A stretch of DNA of 64,000 nt from Cedecea selenatireducens (GTDB taxonomy: Bacteria; Pseudomonadota; Gammaproteobacteria; Enterobacterales; Enterobacteriaceae): positions 124,001 to 188,000 of the forward strand of contig NZ_JBHIKW010000007.1 of the NCBI RefSeq assembly GCF_042138895.1, read 5' to 3'. Below the pieces are notes generated by a model. The model saw only the letters and a program-made list of their open reading frames with translations. It did not search any database and was not told where the DNA came from. A program made the position numbers and the translations under genes. This document shows, piece by piece, positions 46,075 through 55,182 of this stretch. Numbering within the stretch: the first letter of the stretch is position 1; every line of letters starts with the position of its first letter.

Positions 46075-47732
46075 CCCGCTGGCAGCGCATTTAACAGCGC
46101 CTGCAGCGAAGCGCGTGAGACGTCGTTATCAATGCCGGTTCCCCAGCGGCTCATGCCTTGCTTAAAGGTACAGCGGATATAGGCTGCCGATCGGCTTTCG
46201 CTGTGTCTGCCTAACGTATGCTCATGATAATCCTCAATAGAAAGCGTCAGAGCAAAGCGAGACTTGATGGCGTCCGCCGCGGCGGAAAGCAAGCCGTTGC
46301 CCTTGCCTTGCAGAGTGATAACGCCGTCCTGCGTCTGAACGCGGGCCCACAGCTGGAGCGAGCCGTCGGCCTGGCTCTCCGTCCGGTAGTCCTGTAGCTG
46401 ACGTGGCGCGGTTTGATGCGGGCCATAAAGCTCGCGGAACAGCTGCCACAGAGCGCTCAGCGTCATCTCGCTTCCTTCTCTGTCGGTCTGCGCCTGCACG
46501 TGACGGCTAAAGTCCTGCTGCAGCCCTCGCGGCAATACCAGGCCATGGTTTTGTTCCAGCATCCAGGCGGCACCGCTTTTCCCTGACTGACTGTTGACGC
46601 GGATCACTGCCTCATAACTACAGCCGATATCGTTCGGGTCGACCGGAAGATAGGGCATCTCCCACAAAGCTGAACTGGATTCCCCACGTGCGGTAAAACC
46701 TTTCTTGATGGCATCCTGATGCGAGCCGGAGAAGGCGGTAAACGCGAGTTTTCCGGCATAGGGATGGCGAGGATGTACCGGCAGCTGATTACACTGCTCG
46801 ACCAGCTCCACCACCTGCTTCATATCGCTGAAGTCCAGCTGCGGTGAGATCCCCTGGCTATAAAGGTTCATCGCCAGCGTGACCAGGCAGACGTTGCCGG
46901 TGCGCTCCCCGTTGCCGAACAGGCAGCCTTCAACCCGGTCTGCTCCGGCAAGAATGGCAAGCTCGGCGCTGGCGACGCCGCTGCCGCGATCGTTGTGCGG
47001 ATGCACGCTGATACAGACCGCATCGCGGCGGGAAAAGCGGCGGCAGAAATACTCAATCTGATCGGCATAGACGTTGGGCGTGTTCACCTCCACGGTAGCG
47101 GGCAGATTGATAATCATTGGGCGCTCGGGCGAGGGCTCCCAGACGTCTGCCACCGCCTCACAGATTTGCAGGGCAAACTCCGGCTCGGTAAAGCAAAAGG
47201 TTTCCGGGGAATATTCATATCGCCAGCGCGTCTGTGGATTTGCCTCGCACAGCGCTCGCACCTGGCGAGTGGCGGTCACCGCCAGCTGAATAATCTCTTC
47301 TTTACTCTGACGGAACACCAGCTTGCGGAACAGCGGCGCCGTGGCGTTGTAAAGGTGCACAGTCGCGCTGTGGGCACCTTCAAGCGAAGCAAAGGTACGC
47401 TCAATAAGGTCGCTGCGCGCCTGGGTCAGCACCTGGATGGTTACGTCTTCGGGAATACGATTTTCTTCAATCAGTTGACGCACAAACTGAAAGTCGGTTT
47501 CTGAGGCGGAAGGGAAGGCGACCTCTATCTCTTTAAAACCGCACTTCAGCAGCAAATCCCAGAAGCGCAGCTTGCGGGCTGCGTCCATCGGTTCGGCCAG
47601 GGCCTGGTTGCCATCGCGCAGGTCGGTGGAAAGCCAGCGGGGAGCCTGCGTCAGGGTTTTGTCCGGCCACTGGCGGTCTGCTAATTGAATCGGCGCGTGG
47701 GCGAGGTATTTTTGCGATGGGTTGGTCAGCAT
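46071..47732 (-). CDS. 2-isopropylmalate synthase, LeuA2 type
   Basis: A 553-residue DRE-TIM metallolyase family enzyme. STDLRDGNQALAEPMD is the DRE-type active-site motif, SVHPHNDRGSGVA the HxH metal site, and the C-terminal 120 residues the allosteric leucine-binding domain. The longer LeuA2 form is typical of actinobacteria and some proteobacteria; the enterobacterial leuA in the leuABCD operon is of the other subtype (523 residues). It makes 2-isopropylmalate from acetyl-CoA and 2-oxoisovalerate. It stands alone, with no leucine-codon leader seen upstream. A second, perhaps horizontally acquired, leucine pathway entry enzyme. Confidence 0.85.
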   Translation of the reverse strand: MLTNPSQKYLAHAPIQLADRQWPDKTLTQAPRWLSTDLRDGNQALAEPMDAARKLRFWDLLLKCGFKEIEVAFPSASETDFQFVRQLIEENRIPEDVTIQVLTQARSDLIERTFASLEGAHSATVHLYNATAPLFRKLVFRQSKEEIIQLAVTATRQVRALCEANPQTRWRYEYSPETFCFTEPEFALQICEAVADVWEPSPERPMIINLPATVEVNTPNVYADQIEYFCRRFSRRDAVCISVHPHNDRGSGVASAELAILAGADRVEGCLFGNGERTGNVCLVTLAMNLYSQGISPQLDFSDMKQVVELVEQCNQLPVHPRHPYAGKLAFTAFSGSHQDAIKKGFTARGESSSALWEMPYLPVDPNDIGCSYEAVIRVNSQSGKSGAAWMLEQNHGLVLPRGLQQDFSRHVQAQTDREGSEMTLSALWQLFRELYGPHQTAPRQLQDYRTESQADGSLQLWARVQTQDGVITLQGKGNGLLSAAADAIKSRFALTLSIEDYHEHTLGRHSESRSAAYIRCTFKQGMSRWGTGIDNDVSRASLQALLNALPAG

Positions 47733-47739
47733 CAGGATC

Positions 47740-47770
47740 CTCCAGGTCGTGTGGTCTGTTTATCCTGGAG
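47740..47770 (-). promoter_or_regulatory. Inverted repeat covering the leuA2 ribosome binding site
   Basis: Read on the minus strand, CTCCAGG (47770-47764) can pair with CCTGGAG (47746-47740), the latter containing most of the ribosome binding site CCTGGAGG, eight bases before the ATG. It could hide the site or be an operator. Confidence 0.35.
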
Positions 47771-47840
47771 AAGAACGACGTTTGATACTGGCGCAAAGCT
47801 GACAACCTGTATGGCGAAACCGCCAGGTTCGGGCAAAGAA

Positions 47841-47862
47841 AAAGGAGCCCGAAGGCTCCTTT
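47841..47862 (-). terminator. emrB terminator
   Basis: Minus strand AAAGGAGCC, loop TTCG, GGCTCCTTT then TTCTTTG; about 11 bases after the emrB stop. Confidence 0.85.
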
Positions 47863-47872
47863 ATAAAGTGCA

Positions 47873-49411
47873 CTAGTGCGCGCCACCGCCTCCGCCGCCC
47901 GCCCCGAAAGGCGGCCTGGCAAACCACACCAGACCAAGCAGCAGAATAAATACCCCTGCCGAGAACCAGAAAATCTCGTTGGCGGAGATGATCAGCCCCT
48001 GGTTGGTTATCTGCTGGGCGATGTAGCCGGAAGCCTGCTGCTGCGTCATACCTAAGCCCTGAAGCTGGTTGTAGGTTTCAACCGAGTTCGGGTTAAACGG
48101 CGTGATCGACTCCGTCAGCTGCGCATGGTGCAGCGACTCGCGGTTCGTCCACAGCGTGGTCGTTATCGAGGTGCCAATCGAACCCGCCAATGTACGGGTA
48201 AAGTTCGACAGGCTCGACGCCGCGGCAAGACGCTCCGGCGGCAGCCCAGAGAGGGTAATTGTGGTCAGCGGCATGAAGAAGCACGCTACCGCAAAGCCCT
48301 GAATAAACTGCGGCCATGCCGACGCGGCAAAGTCCATCCCCGGTTCAAAGGTATACGCACGCCAGTAGAAGCACACCGCATACATAATGAAGCTGAAGGT
48401 GACCAGGCGACGCATGTCGAGCTTATGCGCGAAGCGGCCGATAATCGGCGACAGCAGCACCGGGATTATCCCTACCGGCGCGGACGCAAGCCCGGCCCAG
48501 GTCGCGGTATAGCCGTACACTTCCTGCAAGAGCTGCGGCAAGAGCACAATCGCGCCGAAATAGAGCATGTAGGCGAGACTGATACACAGGCAGCCGATGG
48601 TAAAGTTTCTCGACTTAAACAGCGACAGGTCGACTATCGGGTTGTCGTCAGTGAGTTCCCACACAATCAGGAAGCTGATAGTGACCACCGCCACGACCGT
48701 CAGCACGATGATTTCCGTCGAGTTGAACCAGTCCAGCTCTTTACCGCGGTCGAGCATGATCTGCAGGCTACCAATCCCCAATACCAGCAACGCCAGCCCA
48801 ATGCCGTCAATGCGGCGCTGCTCGGTGCGGGTTTCGCGGCCTCGCAGGGCCTGCAGGCCCATCAGTACCACGACAATGCCGATCGGCACGTTGATGAAGA
48901 AGATCCAGCCCCAGTGGTAGTTATCGCTGATATAGCCGCCCAGAATTGGGCCGCAAATCGGCGCGACGATAACCGTCATTGACCACAGCGCCAGCGCAAT
49001 GCTGCGTTTGGCGGGAGGATAGTTGCTCAGCAACAGGCTCTGCGACAGCGGGATCAGCGGCCCGGCAACAATCCCCTGAATCACGCGGAAGAAGATAAGC
49101 ATCGTCAGGCTGTTCGACATGCCGCACGCCCAGGAGGCAATAGCGAACAGCACGGTCGACCACAGGAACAGCTTCACTTCACCGAAGCGTTTTGCCAGCC
49201 AGCCGGTTATCGGGATTGAAATGGCGTTGGCCACCCCAAATGAGGTGATAACCCACGTGCCCTGGCTCAGGGATGAGCCCAGGTTACCGGCAATGGTCGG
49301 GATAGCCACGTTAGCGATGGTGGAGTCCAGCACCTGCATAAAGGTCGCCAGCGACAGGGCGATGGTCATAATGACCAGTTGGGCCCCTTCTAGCGGTTTT
49401 TGTTGTGCCAT
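47873..49411 (-). CDS. emrB: Multidrug exporter subunit EmrB (MFS, DHA2)
   Basis: A 512-residue 14-helix drug:proton antiporter. Motif A-type loops (GWLAKRFGEVKLF) and VIQGIVAGPLIPLSQ (motif C/D1 region) are visible. The C-terminus ends in a Gly-rich tail of about 12 residues (AGGGGGGAH), longer in glycines than E. coli. With EmrA and TolC it exports hydrophobic compounds such as CCCP and nalidixic acid. It follows emrA by 15 bases. Confidence 0.95.
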   Translation of the reverse strand: MAQQKPLEGAQLVIMTIALSLATFMQVLDSTIANVAIPTIAGNLGSSLSQGTWVITSFGVANAISIPITGWLAKRFGEVKLFLWSTVLFAIASWACGMSNSLTMLIFFRVIQGIVAGPLIPLSQSLLLSNYPPAKRSIALALWSMTVIVAPICGPILGGYISDNYHWGWIFFINVPIGIVVVLMGLQALRGRETRTEQRRIDGIGLALLVLGIGSLQIMLDRGKELDWFNSTEIIVLTVVAVVTISFLIVWELTDDNPIVDLSLFKSRNFTIGCLCISLAYMLYFGAIVLLPQLLQEVYGYTATWAGLASAPVGIIPVLLSPIIGRFAHKLDMRRLVTFSFIMYAVCFYWRAYTFEPGMDFAASAWPQFIQGFAVACFFMPLTTITLSGLPPERLAAASSLSNFTRTLAGSIGTSITTTLWTNRESLHHAQLTESITPFNPNSVETYNQLQGLGMTQQQASGYIAQQITNQGLIISANEIFWFSAGVFILLLGLVWFARPPFGAGGGGGGAH

Positions 49412-49426
49412 ACGCCCTCCGCTCTA

Positions 49427-50599
49427 TTAACCCGCATTGGCCTGAATAATCTGGTCAATAAGCTGGTTAGCTGGCGCCAGATTCAGCTCACGCGCGTTAC
49501 TTTCGTACGCTGGCGTGCTGCGGGTCTGGGATGACAGCACGCTCCCGTCGCGGTTGCTGGTATCGACGTTCACCAGCGTGGACAGACCGATGCGCAGCGG
49601 ATGCTGTTCAATCTGTTTGGCGTCGAGTTCGATACGAACCGGCAGGCGTTGAACCACTTTGATCCAGTTCCCGGTGGCGTTCTGCGCTGGCAGCAGCGAG
49701 AAGGCGCTGCCGGTGCCCATATCCAGGCCGACAACTTTACCGGTGTACTTCACTTCGTCGCCGTAGATATCACTGATGACGGTGGCAGGCTGGCCGATGC
49801 GCATATGTGCCAGCTGGGTTTCTTTAAAGTTAGCGTCCACCCACAATCCGCTGGCCGGCACGATGGCCATCAGCGGCGTGGACGGGCTGATTTGGGCGCC
49901 AACCTGCACGGCCCGGCGAGAAACATAGCCGGTCATTGGGCTGACGATTTTAGTCCGCTGCAGCGCCATCCAGCTGTTGCGAACTTCGGTGGCCGCCTGC
50001 TGAACGGCAGGCTGTTCTTCCAGCTTAGTGCCGAGGATCATTGCCTGGTTAGCATTGTATTGCTGAACGGCAACGTCCAGTTGAGCCTGAGCGCTGGTCA
50101 CCGCATCACGGGCGTGCTGCAATTCTTCGCGGCCAATCAGGTTGGCGCTGCCCAGCGGAATACGGCGGTTCAGGTCGGTTTGTGCCTGAGCCAGCGCGGT
50201 TTTCTGCAGTTCGATGTTCGCCTGATACTGCTTGCTGTTGATCATCAGCTGGCGAGTCTGGCGCACGCTTGAGGCCAGCTGAGTTTTGGCTTTCTCAAAC
50301 GCCTGCTCGGCATCGGCACCGTCGAGGCTGACTAGTACATCACCCTGTTTTACAAAATCGGTATTGTCTGCCCAGACTTTGGTCACGCTACCGGAGACCT
50401 GGGCCATGATCTGCACCTGATTTCCTGCGACATAAGCATCATCGGTCTCTTCAAAGTGACGCAGCACCAAAAACCAATAGATTCCATATGCCACGGCAAT
50501 AATGACAAAGAGCAAGGTCAACAAGATCAGGGCACTCTTACGTTTGCCTTTCTTGTTAGCCGGTTGCTGCGGGGCTTGAGTCTCCGCATTTGCGCTCAT
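49427..50599 (-). CDS. emrA: Multidrug exporter membrane-fusion subunit EmrA
   Basis: A 390-residue HlyD-family adaptor with one N-terminal membrane helix (about 25-48), then the lipoyl/coiled-coil hairpin region (QVSGSVTKVWADNTDFVKQG; FEKAKTQLASSVRQT). I start it at 50599 (MSANAETQAPQQP), which aligns with E. coli; the longer frame to 50701 begins at a GTG-like codon inside the emrR-emrA gap. It links EmrB to TolC across the periplasm. Confidence 0.95.
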   Translation of the reverse strand: MSANAETQAPQQPANKKGKRKSALILLTLLFVIIAVAYGIYWFLVLRHFEETDDAYVAGNQVQIMAQVSGSVTKVWADNTDFVKQGDVLVSLDGADAEQAFEKAKTQLASSVRQTRQLMINSKQYQANIELQKTALAQAQTDLNRRIPLGSANLIGREELQHARDAVTSAQAQLDVAVQQYNANQAMILGTKLEEQPAVQQAATEVRNSWMALQRTKIVSPMTGYVSRRAVQVGAQISPSTPLMAIVPASGLWVDANFKETQLAHMRIGQPATVISDIYGDEVKYTGKVVGLDMGTGSAFSLLPAQNATGNWIKVVQRLPVRIELDAKQIEQHPLRIGLSTLVNVDTSNRDGSVLSSQTRSTPAYESNARELNLAPANQLIDQIIQANAG

Positions 50600-50734
50600 G
50601 CTAATCTCCACCTGTTTATTATTATTTCCGGTCAGCTGAGCCGACCTGTTAGACCTGACAGGCCAGCAAGGAGATTGCTGGCCTGAGAGTAGTTGTGACA
50701 TCGGATTGTTGTCGGACGTGCAGACGGTGACAGC

Positions 50735-51265
50735 TTAGCTCAGTGCTTCAAGGATCACTTTGTCCTCTTCCATCTGGTCGAGGCGGTTGAGCAGCTTACG
50801 GGTGATCATTTCCAGCTGCTCTTTTTCGCCGGCGTCGAGCGCGGACCACAGCTGATGCAGGCAGTTATGCTGCGGCGGCAGCACCTGGCGCAGGAATTCG
50901 TGACCTTTTTCGGTCAAATGCAGATGCAGGCAGCGGCGATCGTTATCGCTTTCACGGCGTTCGATCCAGCCGCGTTTTTCCAGCTCATCGGCGATACGGG
51001 TCGCGTTGGTGCGGGATGAACCCAGCGCGCAGCTCAGTTCAGAAGGCTGAATGCTGTGATTTTCCTGGGACTCAAGGGTAATGAGTGCCATGAATAAGGT
51101 CTCGTTGATCCCCTGCGCCTTTAGCATCTTATTGCGGTTTTCCAGCAGTTTACCCTGCATGTGCATACAAAGACGCGTCAACAGAACCTCCTGGTACGGG
51201 AACTCCTGATAACGTTTGGCGCGGAACTTCAGCATTTGTTCTATGGGCGTGAACGAACTATCCAT
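50735..51265 (-). CDS. emrR: MarR-family repressor EmrR (MprA)
   Basis: A 176-residue winged-helix repressor identical in layout to E. coli MprA (LSCALGSSRTNATRIADELEKRGWIERRESDNDRRCLHLHLTEKG in the wing region, shown by its parts LGSSRTNATRIADEL and RRESDNDRRCLHL). It is released by uncouplers and other emrAB substrates. First gene of emrRAB; promoter features lie immediately upstream. Confidence 0.96.
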   Translation of the reverse strand: MDSSFTPIEQMLKFRAKRYQEFPYQEVLLTRLCMHMQGKLLENRNKMLKAQGINETLFMALITLESQENHSIQPSELSCALGSSRTNATRIADELEKRGWIERRESDNDRRCLHLHLTEKGHEFLRQVLPPQHNCLHQLWSALDAGEKEQLEMITRKLLNRLDQMEEDKVILEALS

Positions 51266-51295
51266 TTTGGCATAACCTCATTAGTTGCAGCCGAT

Positions 51296-51324
51296 ATAGT
51301 AACGATGGTGACAAATAAAGTAAA
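51296..51324 (-). promoter_or_regulatory. Candidate emrR promoter
   Basis: On the minus strand TTTACT (51324-51319) and TACTAT (51301-51296), 17 bases apart, about 30 bases before the emrR start. A fair sigma-70 pair. Confidence 0.55.
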
Positions 51325-51333
51325 TGCATTATT

Positions 51334-51374
51334 TATACGTTTATATGCGCTTGTATACGTTTATATACGTTTGG
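51334..51374. repeat. TATACGTTT direct repeats upstream of emrR
   Basis: TATACGTTTATAT occurs at 51334-51346 and 51354-51366, and TATACGTTTGG at 51364-51374, offsets of 20 and 10 bases (helical phase). They sit just upstream of the candidate emrR promoter. Could be an operator for EmrR or another regulator, or slippage debris. Confidence 0.5.
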
Positions 51375-51657
51375 TTGTTGCCACCATCGGCGTAAACCAC
51401 GCTAAGCCATAGCCCAGAGCGCTAAGCAGCGTGGGGGAAGAAAATGGGTTTCGAGTAGGGTAACGACGTTTAACGGCATCGAAGCCGGAGGCTGATGCCT
51501 TGAGGACAGGAGAAATGGCGATGGAAAAGCTGCTTTTCAGTCTGACGAACAGTTTCGCCCTGTGGCGATTGTCGGCTGAAACAGTTGCGGGTCTATCCAT
51601 ATACGGTGTTAATAAATAACCTGCGTTAATGTCACTCGAATTAGTAAACGGGGACAA
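51361..51657 (-). pseudogene. ygaH: ygaH remnant (C-terminal end of valine exporter subunit)
   Basis: A 98-codon frame whose end reads SPTLLSALGYGLAW (51438-51397), nearly the C-terminal IPTLLSALAYGLAW of E. coli YgaH. It lies directly upstream of emrR on the same strand, where intact ygaZ-ygaH lie in E. coli. The first 70 codons match nothing I know and ygaZ is absent. So the L-valine exporter pair has been lost and this is a scar. The rest of 51,266-51,720 holds no other gene. Confidence 0.7.
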
Positions 51658-51720
51658 CCTTAACAGACTGTCCCCGTCATTACATCTTCAATTTCCCTTA
51701 CGGGCAGTGGCGATATCGAG

Positions 51721-52899
51721 CTAATCGGCCTGCCGCTGGTATCCGCGCCACCACACTACCAAATTTAGTAGGGCGACGCTGGCGCCGGCGATACACACGC
51801 CATTCCAGCCCGCATGTTGGTAAGCACTCGCTGAAATCAAAGAGCCCGCCGCGCCGCCGATGAAATAACTGGTCATGTAGCCGGCGGTCAGTCGGTTACG
51901 CGCTTCCGGCATCATGCGGTAAATCAGACTCTGGTTGGTGATGTGAACGCCCTGCACGGTCAGGTCCAGCACCAAAATACCAATAATCAACGCGATGGCC
52001 GAGAACTGACCGAAGGCGATCGCGACCCACGAGAGCAGCAGCAGCAGCAGGCCAATGGTGGTGGTGTGGTGTCCTTTGCCCTTATCGACCAACCCGCCAG
52101 CGGGGCGAGCACCGAGCGCGCCTGCGGCGCCTGCCAGACCGAACAGGCCGATAACGCCTTCGGAATAGTTAAACGGCGGCGAGGCCAGCAGGAACGCCAT
52201 TGAGGTCCAGAGAATACTGAAGTTGGCGAAGGTCAGGCAGCCCAGCAGGGCGCGGGTGCGCAGCAGGCTATTTTTGATAAACAGACTGAAGATAGAGCTC
52301 AGCAGCTGCGGATAGTTGAGGTGGCTGTCCTGCTTCACCTGCGGCAATCCGCGCCACAGGGCGAGCGCCATCAGCGCCATCAGCACGCTGGCAACCCAGT
52401 AAACGGTGCGCCAGCCGCCAAGGCTTGCCAGCAAACCGGCCACGGTACGCGCCAGCAGGATCCCAAGCAGCAGCCCGCTCATAATCGTCCCGACAACTTT
52501 TCCGCGTTTTTCCGGTGCCGCGAGCGTGGCGGCAAACGGCACGAGAATTTGTGCCACCACGGAGAAAAGTCCGGTCAGCGCGGTGCCCAGAATCATCATC
52601 CACAGGGACTGGCTGGTGGCGGTGATCAGCATCCCGCCTGCCGCCAGCAGCGTCATAAAGACGATAAGCCCACGACGCTCAAACATGTCGCCAAGCGGAA
52701 CCAGCAGCAACAGCCCGGCCGCATAACCAAGCTGTGCCGTTGTGACGATGAAACCTGCCTGGTTTACCGAGAGTGAGAAGGCGTTTGCGATGGTATCGAG
52801 CAGCGGCTGCGCATAGTAGTTGCTGGCCACCGCGAGGCCGGTCGCGACGGACATCAGGACGATCAGCGCCGGGCTGAGTCCGTGAGTATTGTTTTTCAT
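51721..52899 (-). CDS. MFS transporter, YgaY-like, intact
   Basis: A 392-residue 12-helix major facilitator (QLGYAAGLLLLVPLGDMFERR is motif A in transmembrane 2-3; LSWVAIAFG helix later). It occupies the place of E. coli ygaY, which is a disrupted gene there, so this is a complete copy. I prefer the ATG at 52899; an in-frame TTG at 52911 adds four residues. The substrate is unknown; sugar or drug efflux is typical of the family. Confidence 0.82.
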   Translation of the reverse strand: MKNNTHGLSPALIVLMSVATGLAVASNYYAQPLLDTIANAFSLSVNQAGFIVTTAQLGYAAGLLLLVPLGDMFERRGLIVFMTLLAAGGMLITATSQSLWMMILGTALTGLFSVVAQILVPFAATLAAPEKRGKVVGTIMSGLLLGILLARTVAGLLASLGGWRTVYWVASVLMALMALALWRGLPQVKQDSHLNYPQLLSSIFSLFIKNSLLRTRALLGCLTFANFSILWTSMAFLLASPPFNYSEGVIGLFGLAGAAGALGARPAGGLVDKGKGHHTTTIGLLLLLLSWVAIAFGQFSAIALIIGILVLDLTVQGVHITNQSLIYRMMPEARNRLTAGYMTSYFIGGAAGSLISASAYQHAGWNGVCIAGASVALLNLVVWWRGYQRQAD

Positions 52900-52992
52900 T
52901 ATTATCTTCAACTTGCCAAAGAGAGGTCTGAATAATAGCGAAAAATTATGTCAGCAGTAGGGAAGGTGGGTGTCGGATCGTGCGGTGATTGA

Positions 52993-53051
52993 CCCTCACC
53001 CCAGCCCTCTCCCTGGAAGGGAGAGGGAGAAATAAAGGGAGGTGAGGGGAG
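52993..53051. repeat. Dispersed CCCTCACCCC-type palindromic repeat
   Basis: CCCTCACCCCAGCCCTCTCCC followed by TGGAA and GGGAGAGGGAG, with GGTGAGGGGAG further on, forms nested hairpins between proX and the MFS gene. The same words recur at 62174-62277. It may terminate proX transcription. Confidence 0.75.
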
Positions 53052-53053
53052 AT

Positions 53054-54046
53054 TTATTTCGCCGCCAGCGCCTCTTTCACCCAGCCGTCAAACTGCGCCT
53101 GGTGCGCTTTGATCCAACCGTCCACGTGGCCGTTAACATCGGCTTCGGAAGACTTGCCGTTATGCATCATCGCGTTCTGAGCATTAATGTCCGCCAGCGG
53201 CAGCTTCATGAGGGCAAACAGCTTCGCGGCCTGCGGGTTCTTCTCGGCCCATGCCTTGTTGGCGACAATGTGCATGGTGCTCACCGGGAAGCCGTAGTTC
53301 GCGCCGTTAGGCAGTTTGGTATCGATATCTTTCTGCACGCCCGGCAGGGAAGAGAACGGCACCTGCAGCCAGACCACGTCTTTACCTGGCTTCAGCACGT
53401 CGCTTACCCAATAGGGGGTCCAGGTGTAGTACAGCACCGGCTTGCCTTCTTTAAAGCGAGCGATAGTGTCGGCCATCATTGCCGAGTAGTTGCCGTGGTT
53501 GACGGTAACGGTGTTCGCCAGCTTGTAGGCTTCATTCTGGTGATTAATCACCGCCTCACAGCCCCAGCCCGGCGTACAGCCCATCATGTCGGCTTTGCCG
53601 TCGCCGTTGCTGTCGAACAGTTTGGCGATTTTCGGGTCTTTTAGCTGCTCAATGTTGGTGATGTGGTACTGGTCAGCGGTTTTCTTGTCGATGAGGTAAC
53701 CCTGAGCCGCGCCGGTCACGAAGGTGCCTTCGCGGTAGAGTTTCTTGTCACCGCCTGCGGCGGCGTACATATCATCATGCAGCGACCGCCAGTTAACGGC
53801 GGTAAAGGTGGCGTCGCCGGCGGCGATAGAGGTGTAGCCGACGTTATAGTCCACTTCACTTGGCTTATTTACGGTGTAGCCCATTTTTTCCAGCGCGCGG
53901 CTCACCAGCAGCGTCTGGAAGCTCTCCTCAGAGATGGTGCTCTGTATCGGCTGAACGGTGATGCCTTTGCCCGGCAAGTCTGCCGCAAAAGCGCTGGTGG
54001 AAACGAGTGTCGCAAGAGCTGTGGCTAAAATAGCGTTGTGTCGCAT
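53054..54046 (-). CDS. proX: Glycine betaine/proline-binding protein ProX
   Basis: A 330-residue periplasmic protein with signal peptide ending STSAFA (about 21). Trp and Cys residues of the binding domain are in CTPGWGCEAVINH and YTWTPYWVSDVLKP, the aromatic betaine box region. It delivers betaine and proline betaine to ProVW under osmotic stress. Last gene of proVWX. Confidence 0.96.
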   Translation of the reverse strand: MRHNAILATALATLVSTSAFAADLPGKGITVQPIQSTISEESFQTLLVSRALEKMGYTVNKPSEVDYNVGYTSIAAGDATFTAVNWRSLHDDMYAAAGGDKKLYREGTFVTGAAQGYLIDKKTADQYHITNIEQLKDPKIAKLFDSNGDGKADMMGCTPGWGCEAVINHQNEAYKLANTVTVNHGNYSAMMADTIARFKEGKPVLYYTWTPYWVSDVLKPGKDVVWLQVPFSSLPGVQKDIDTKLPNGANYGFPVSTMHIVANKAWAEKNPQAAKLFALMKLPLADINAQNAMMHNGKSSEADVNGHVDGWIKAHQAQFDGWVKEALAAK

Positions 54047-54102
54047 CGTTATTCCTTTTTAATGGTGATGGGGCGAGGGGCGACCCGAGGCCGCCGCCAG
54101 GC

Positions 54103-55182
54103 TTATTTAATGAAGGGACGAGTCAGGAGACCCAGCGGGCCGGTGGTGTACCAGCGGCGGTTGCCACGGGAGCGGGAGTCGCGCCCTATAGACTGGGTCA
54201 GGCGGTCGAGAATAATGGCAAGGATAACAATCCCCACGCCACCGACCGTTGCCAGGCCCATATCGAGACGGCCAATACCGCGCAGAACCATTTGACCCAG
54301 GCCGCCAACGGCGATCATCGAGGCGATAACCACCATCGACAGCGCCAGCATCAGCGTCTGGTTAACCCCGGCCATAATGGTCGGCATTGCCAGCGGGAGC
54401 TGGACTTTGAACAGCATCTGGCGCGGGCTGGCGCCGAACGAACGTGTGGCCTCGACCAAATCTGCCGGCACCTGCTTAATCCCGAGGATAGTCAGGCGCA
54501 CAATCGGCGGCAGGGCGAAGATAATCGTCACCACTACGCCCGGCACGTTACCGATGCCGAACAGCATTACGATAGGCACCAGGTAAACGAACGCCGGGGT
54601 GGTCTGCATCGCATCCAGCAGCGGGCGAATAATCTTCGCCGCCCGTTCGCTACGCGCCAGCCAGATCCCAAGCGGCAGGCCGATGACCATACAGAACAGC
54701 AGGGCGGTAAGCACCAGCGCCAGGGTAACCATCGCCTGAGACCACGCGCCAATCGCGCCAATGGCAATCAGGGAAATCAGCGTCGCGACGCCCATCCCGA
54801 GGCTGGACATCTGCCAGGCGATCAGCGCGAAGACGATAATCGCCACCGGCGCAGGCATACCTAACAGCAGCTGCTGGAAGCCGCTAAGAATGTAATCCAC
54901 CGGCACGCGAATGCCCTGGAACACAGGGCGGAAGTGGATCACCACCCAGTCGATCCCCTGCGTCACCCAACTGTCGAGCGGGATCAGCGTTTTGTGGAAC
55001 GGATCGAGAATATTAAAATGCTCTGGTGCCGCTGCCGGGGCGGAGTTCAGCCAGTCGGCACCCCCGCTGGTGGCTGCATCCGACGCCGGAGCGCCCCATG
55101 CGTCTGCAGAGCTTGCGGCCTGATTGGTTGCGGCGTCGGTCGCCGCGCTGCCGTTATCCCATGGATTAGTTGCGTCACTCAT
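54103..55182 (-). CDS. proW: Glycine betaine/proline ABC permease ProW
   Basis: A 359-residue permease with a long soluble N-terminal stretch of about 100 residues rich in Ala/Asp/Ser and then seven membrane helices. The EAA-type loop is EATRSFGASPRQMLFKVQLP. It overlaps proV by four bases and is 56 bases before proX. Confidence 0.96.
   Translation of the reverse strand: MSDATNPWDNGSAATDAATNQAASSADAWGAPASDAATSGGADWLNSAPAAAPEHFNILDPFHKTLIPLDSWVTQGIDWVVIHFRPVFQGIRVPVDYILSGFQQLLLGMPAPVAIIVFALIAWQMSSLGMGVATLISLIAIGAIGAWSQAMVTLALVLTALLFCMVIGLPLGIWLARSERAAKIIRPLLDAMQTTPAFVYLVPIVMLFGIGNVPGVVVTIIFALPPIVRLTILGIKQVPADLVEATRSFGASPRQMLFKVQLPLAMPTIMAGVNQTLMLALSMVVIASMIAVGGLGQMVLRGIGRLDMGLATVGGVGIVILAIILDRLTQSIGRDSRSRGNRRWYTTGPLGLLTRPFIK

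Noticed and set aside
47733..47872. Possible leucine attenuator before leuA2
   Set aside because: No leader peptide with Leu codon runs and no competing hairpins; the only hairpin with a T-run belongs to emrB.
48125..48982. 285-codon plus-strand frame opposite emrB
   Set aside because: Extremely Arg/His/Gln-rich composition, typical of antisense frames in GC-rich membrane protein genes.
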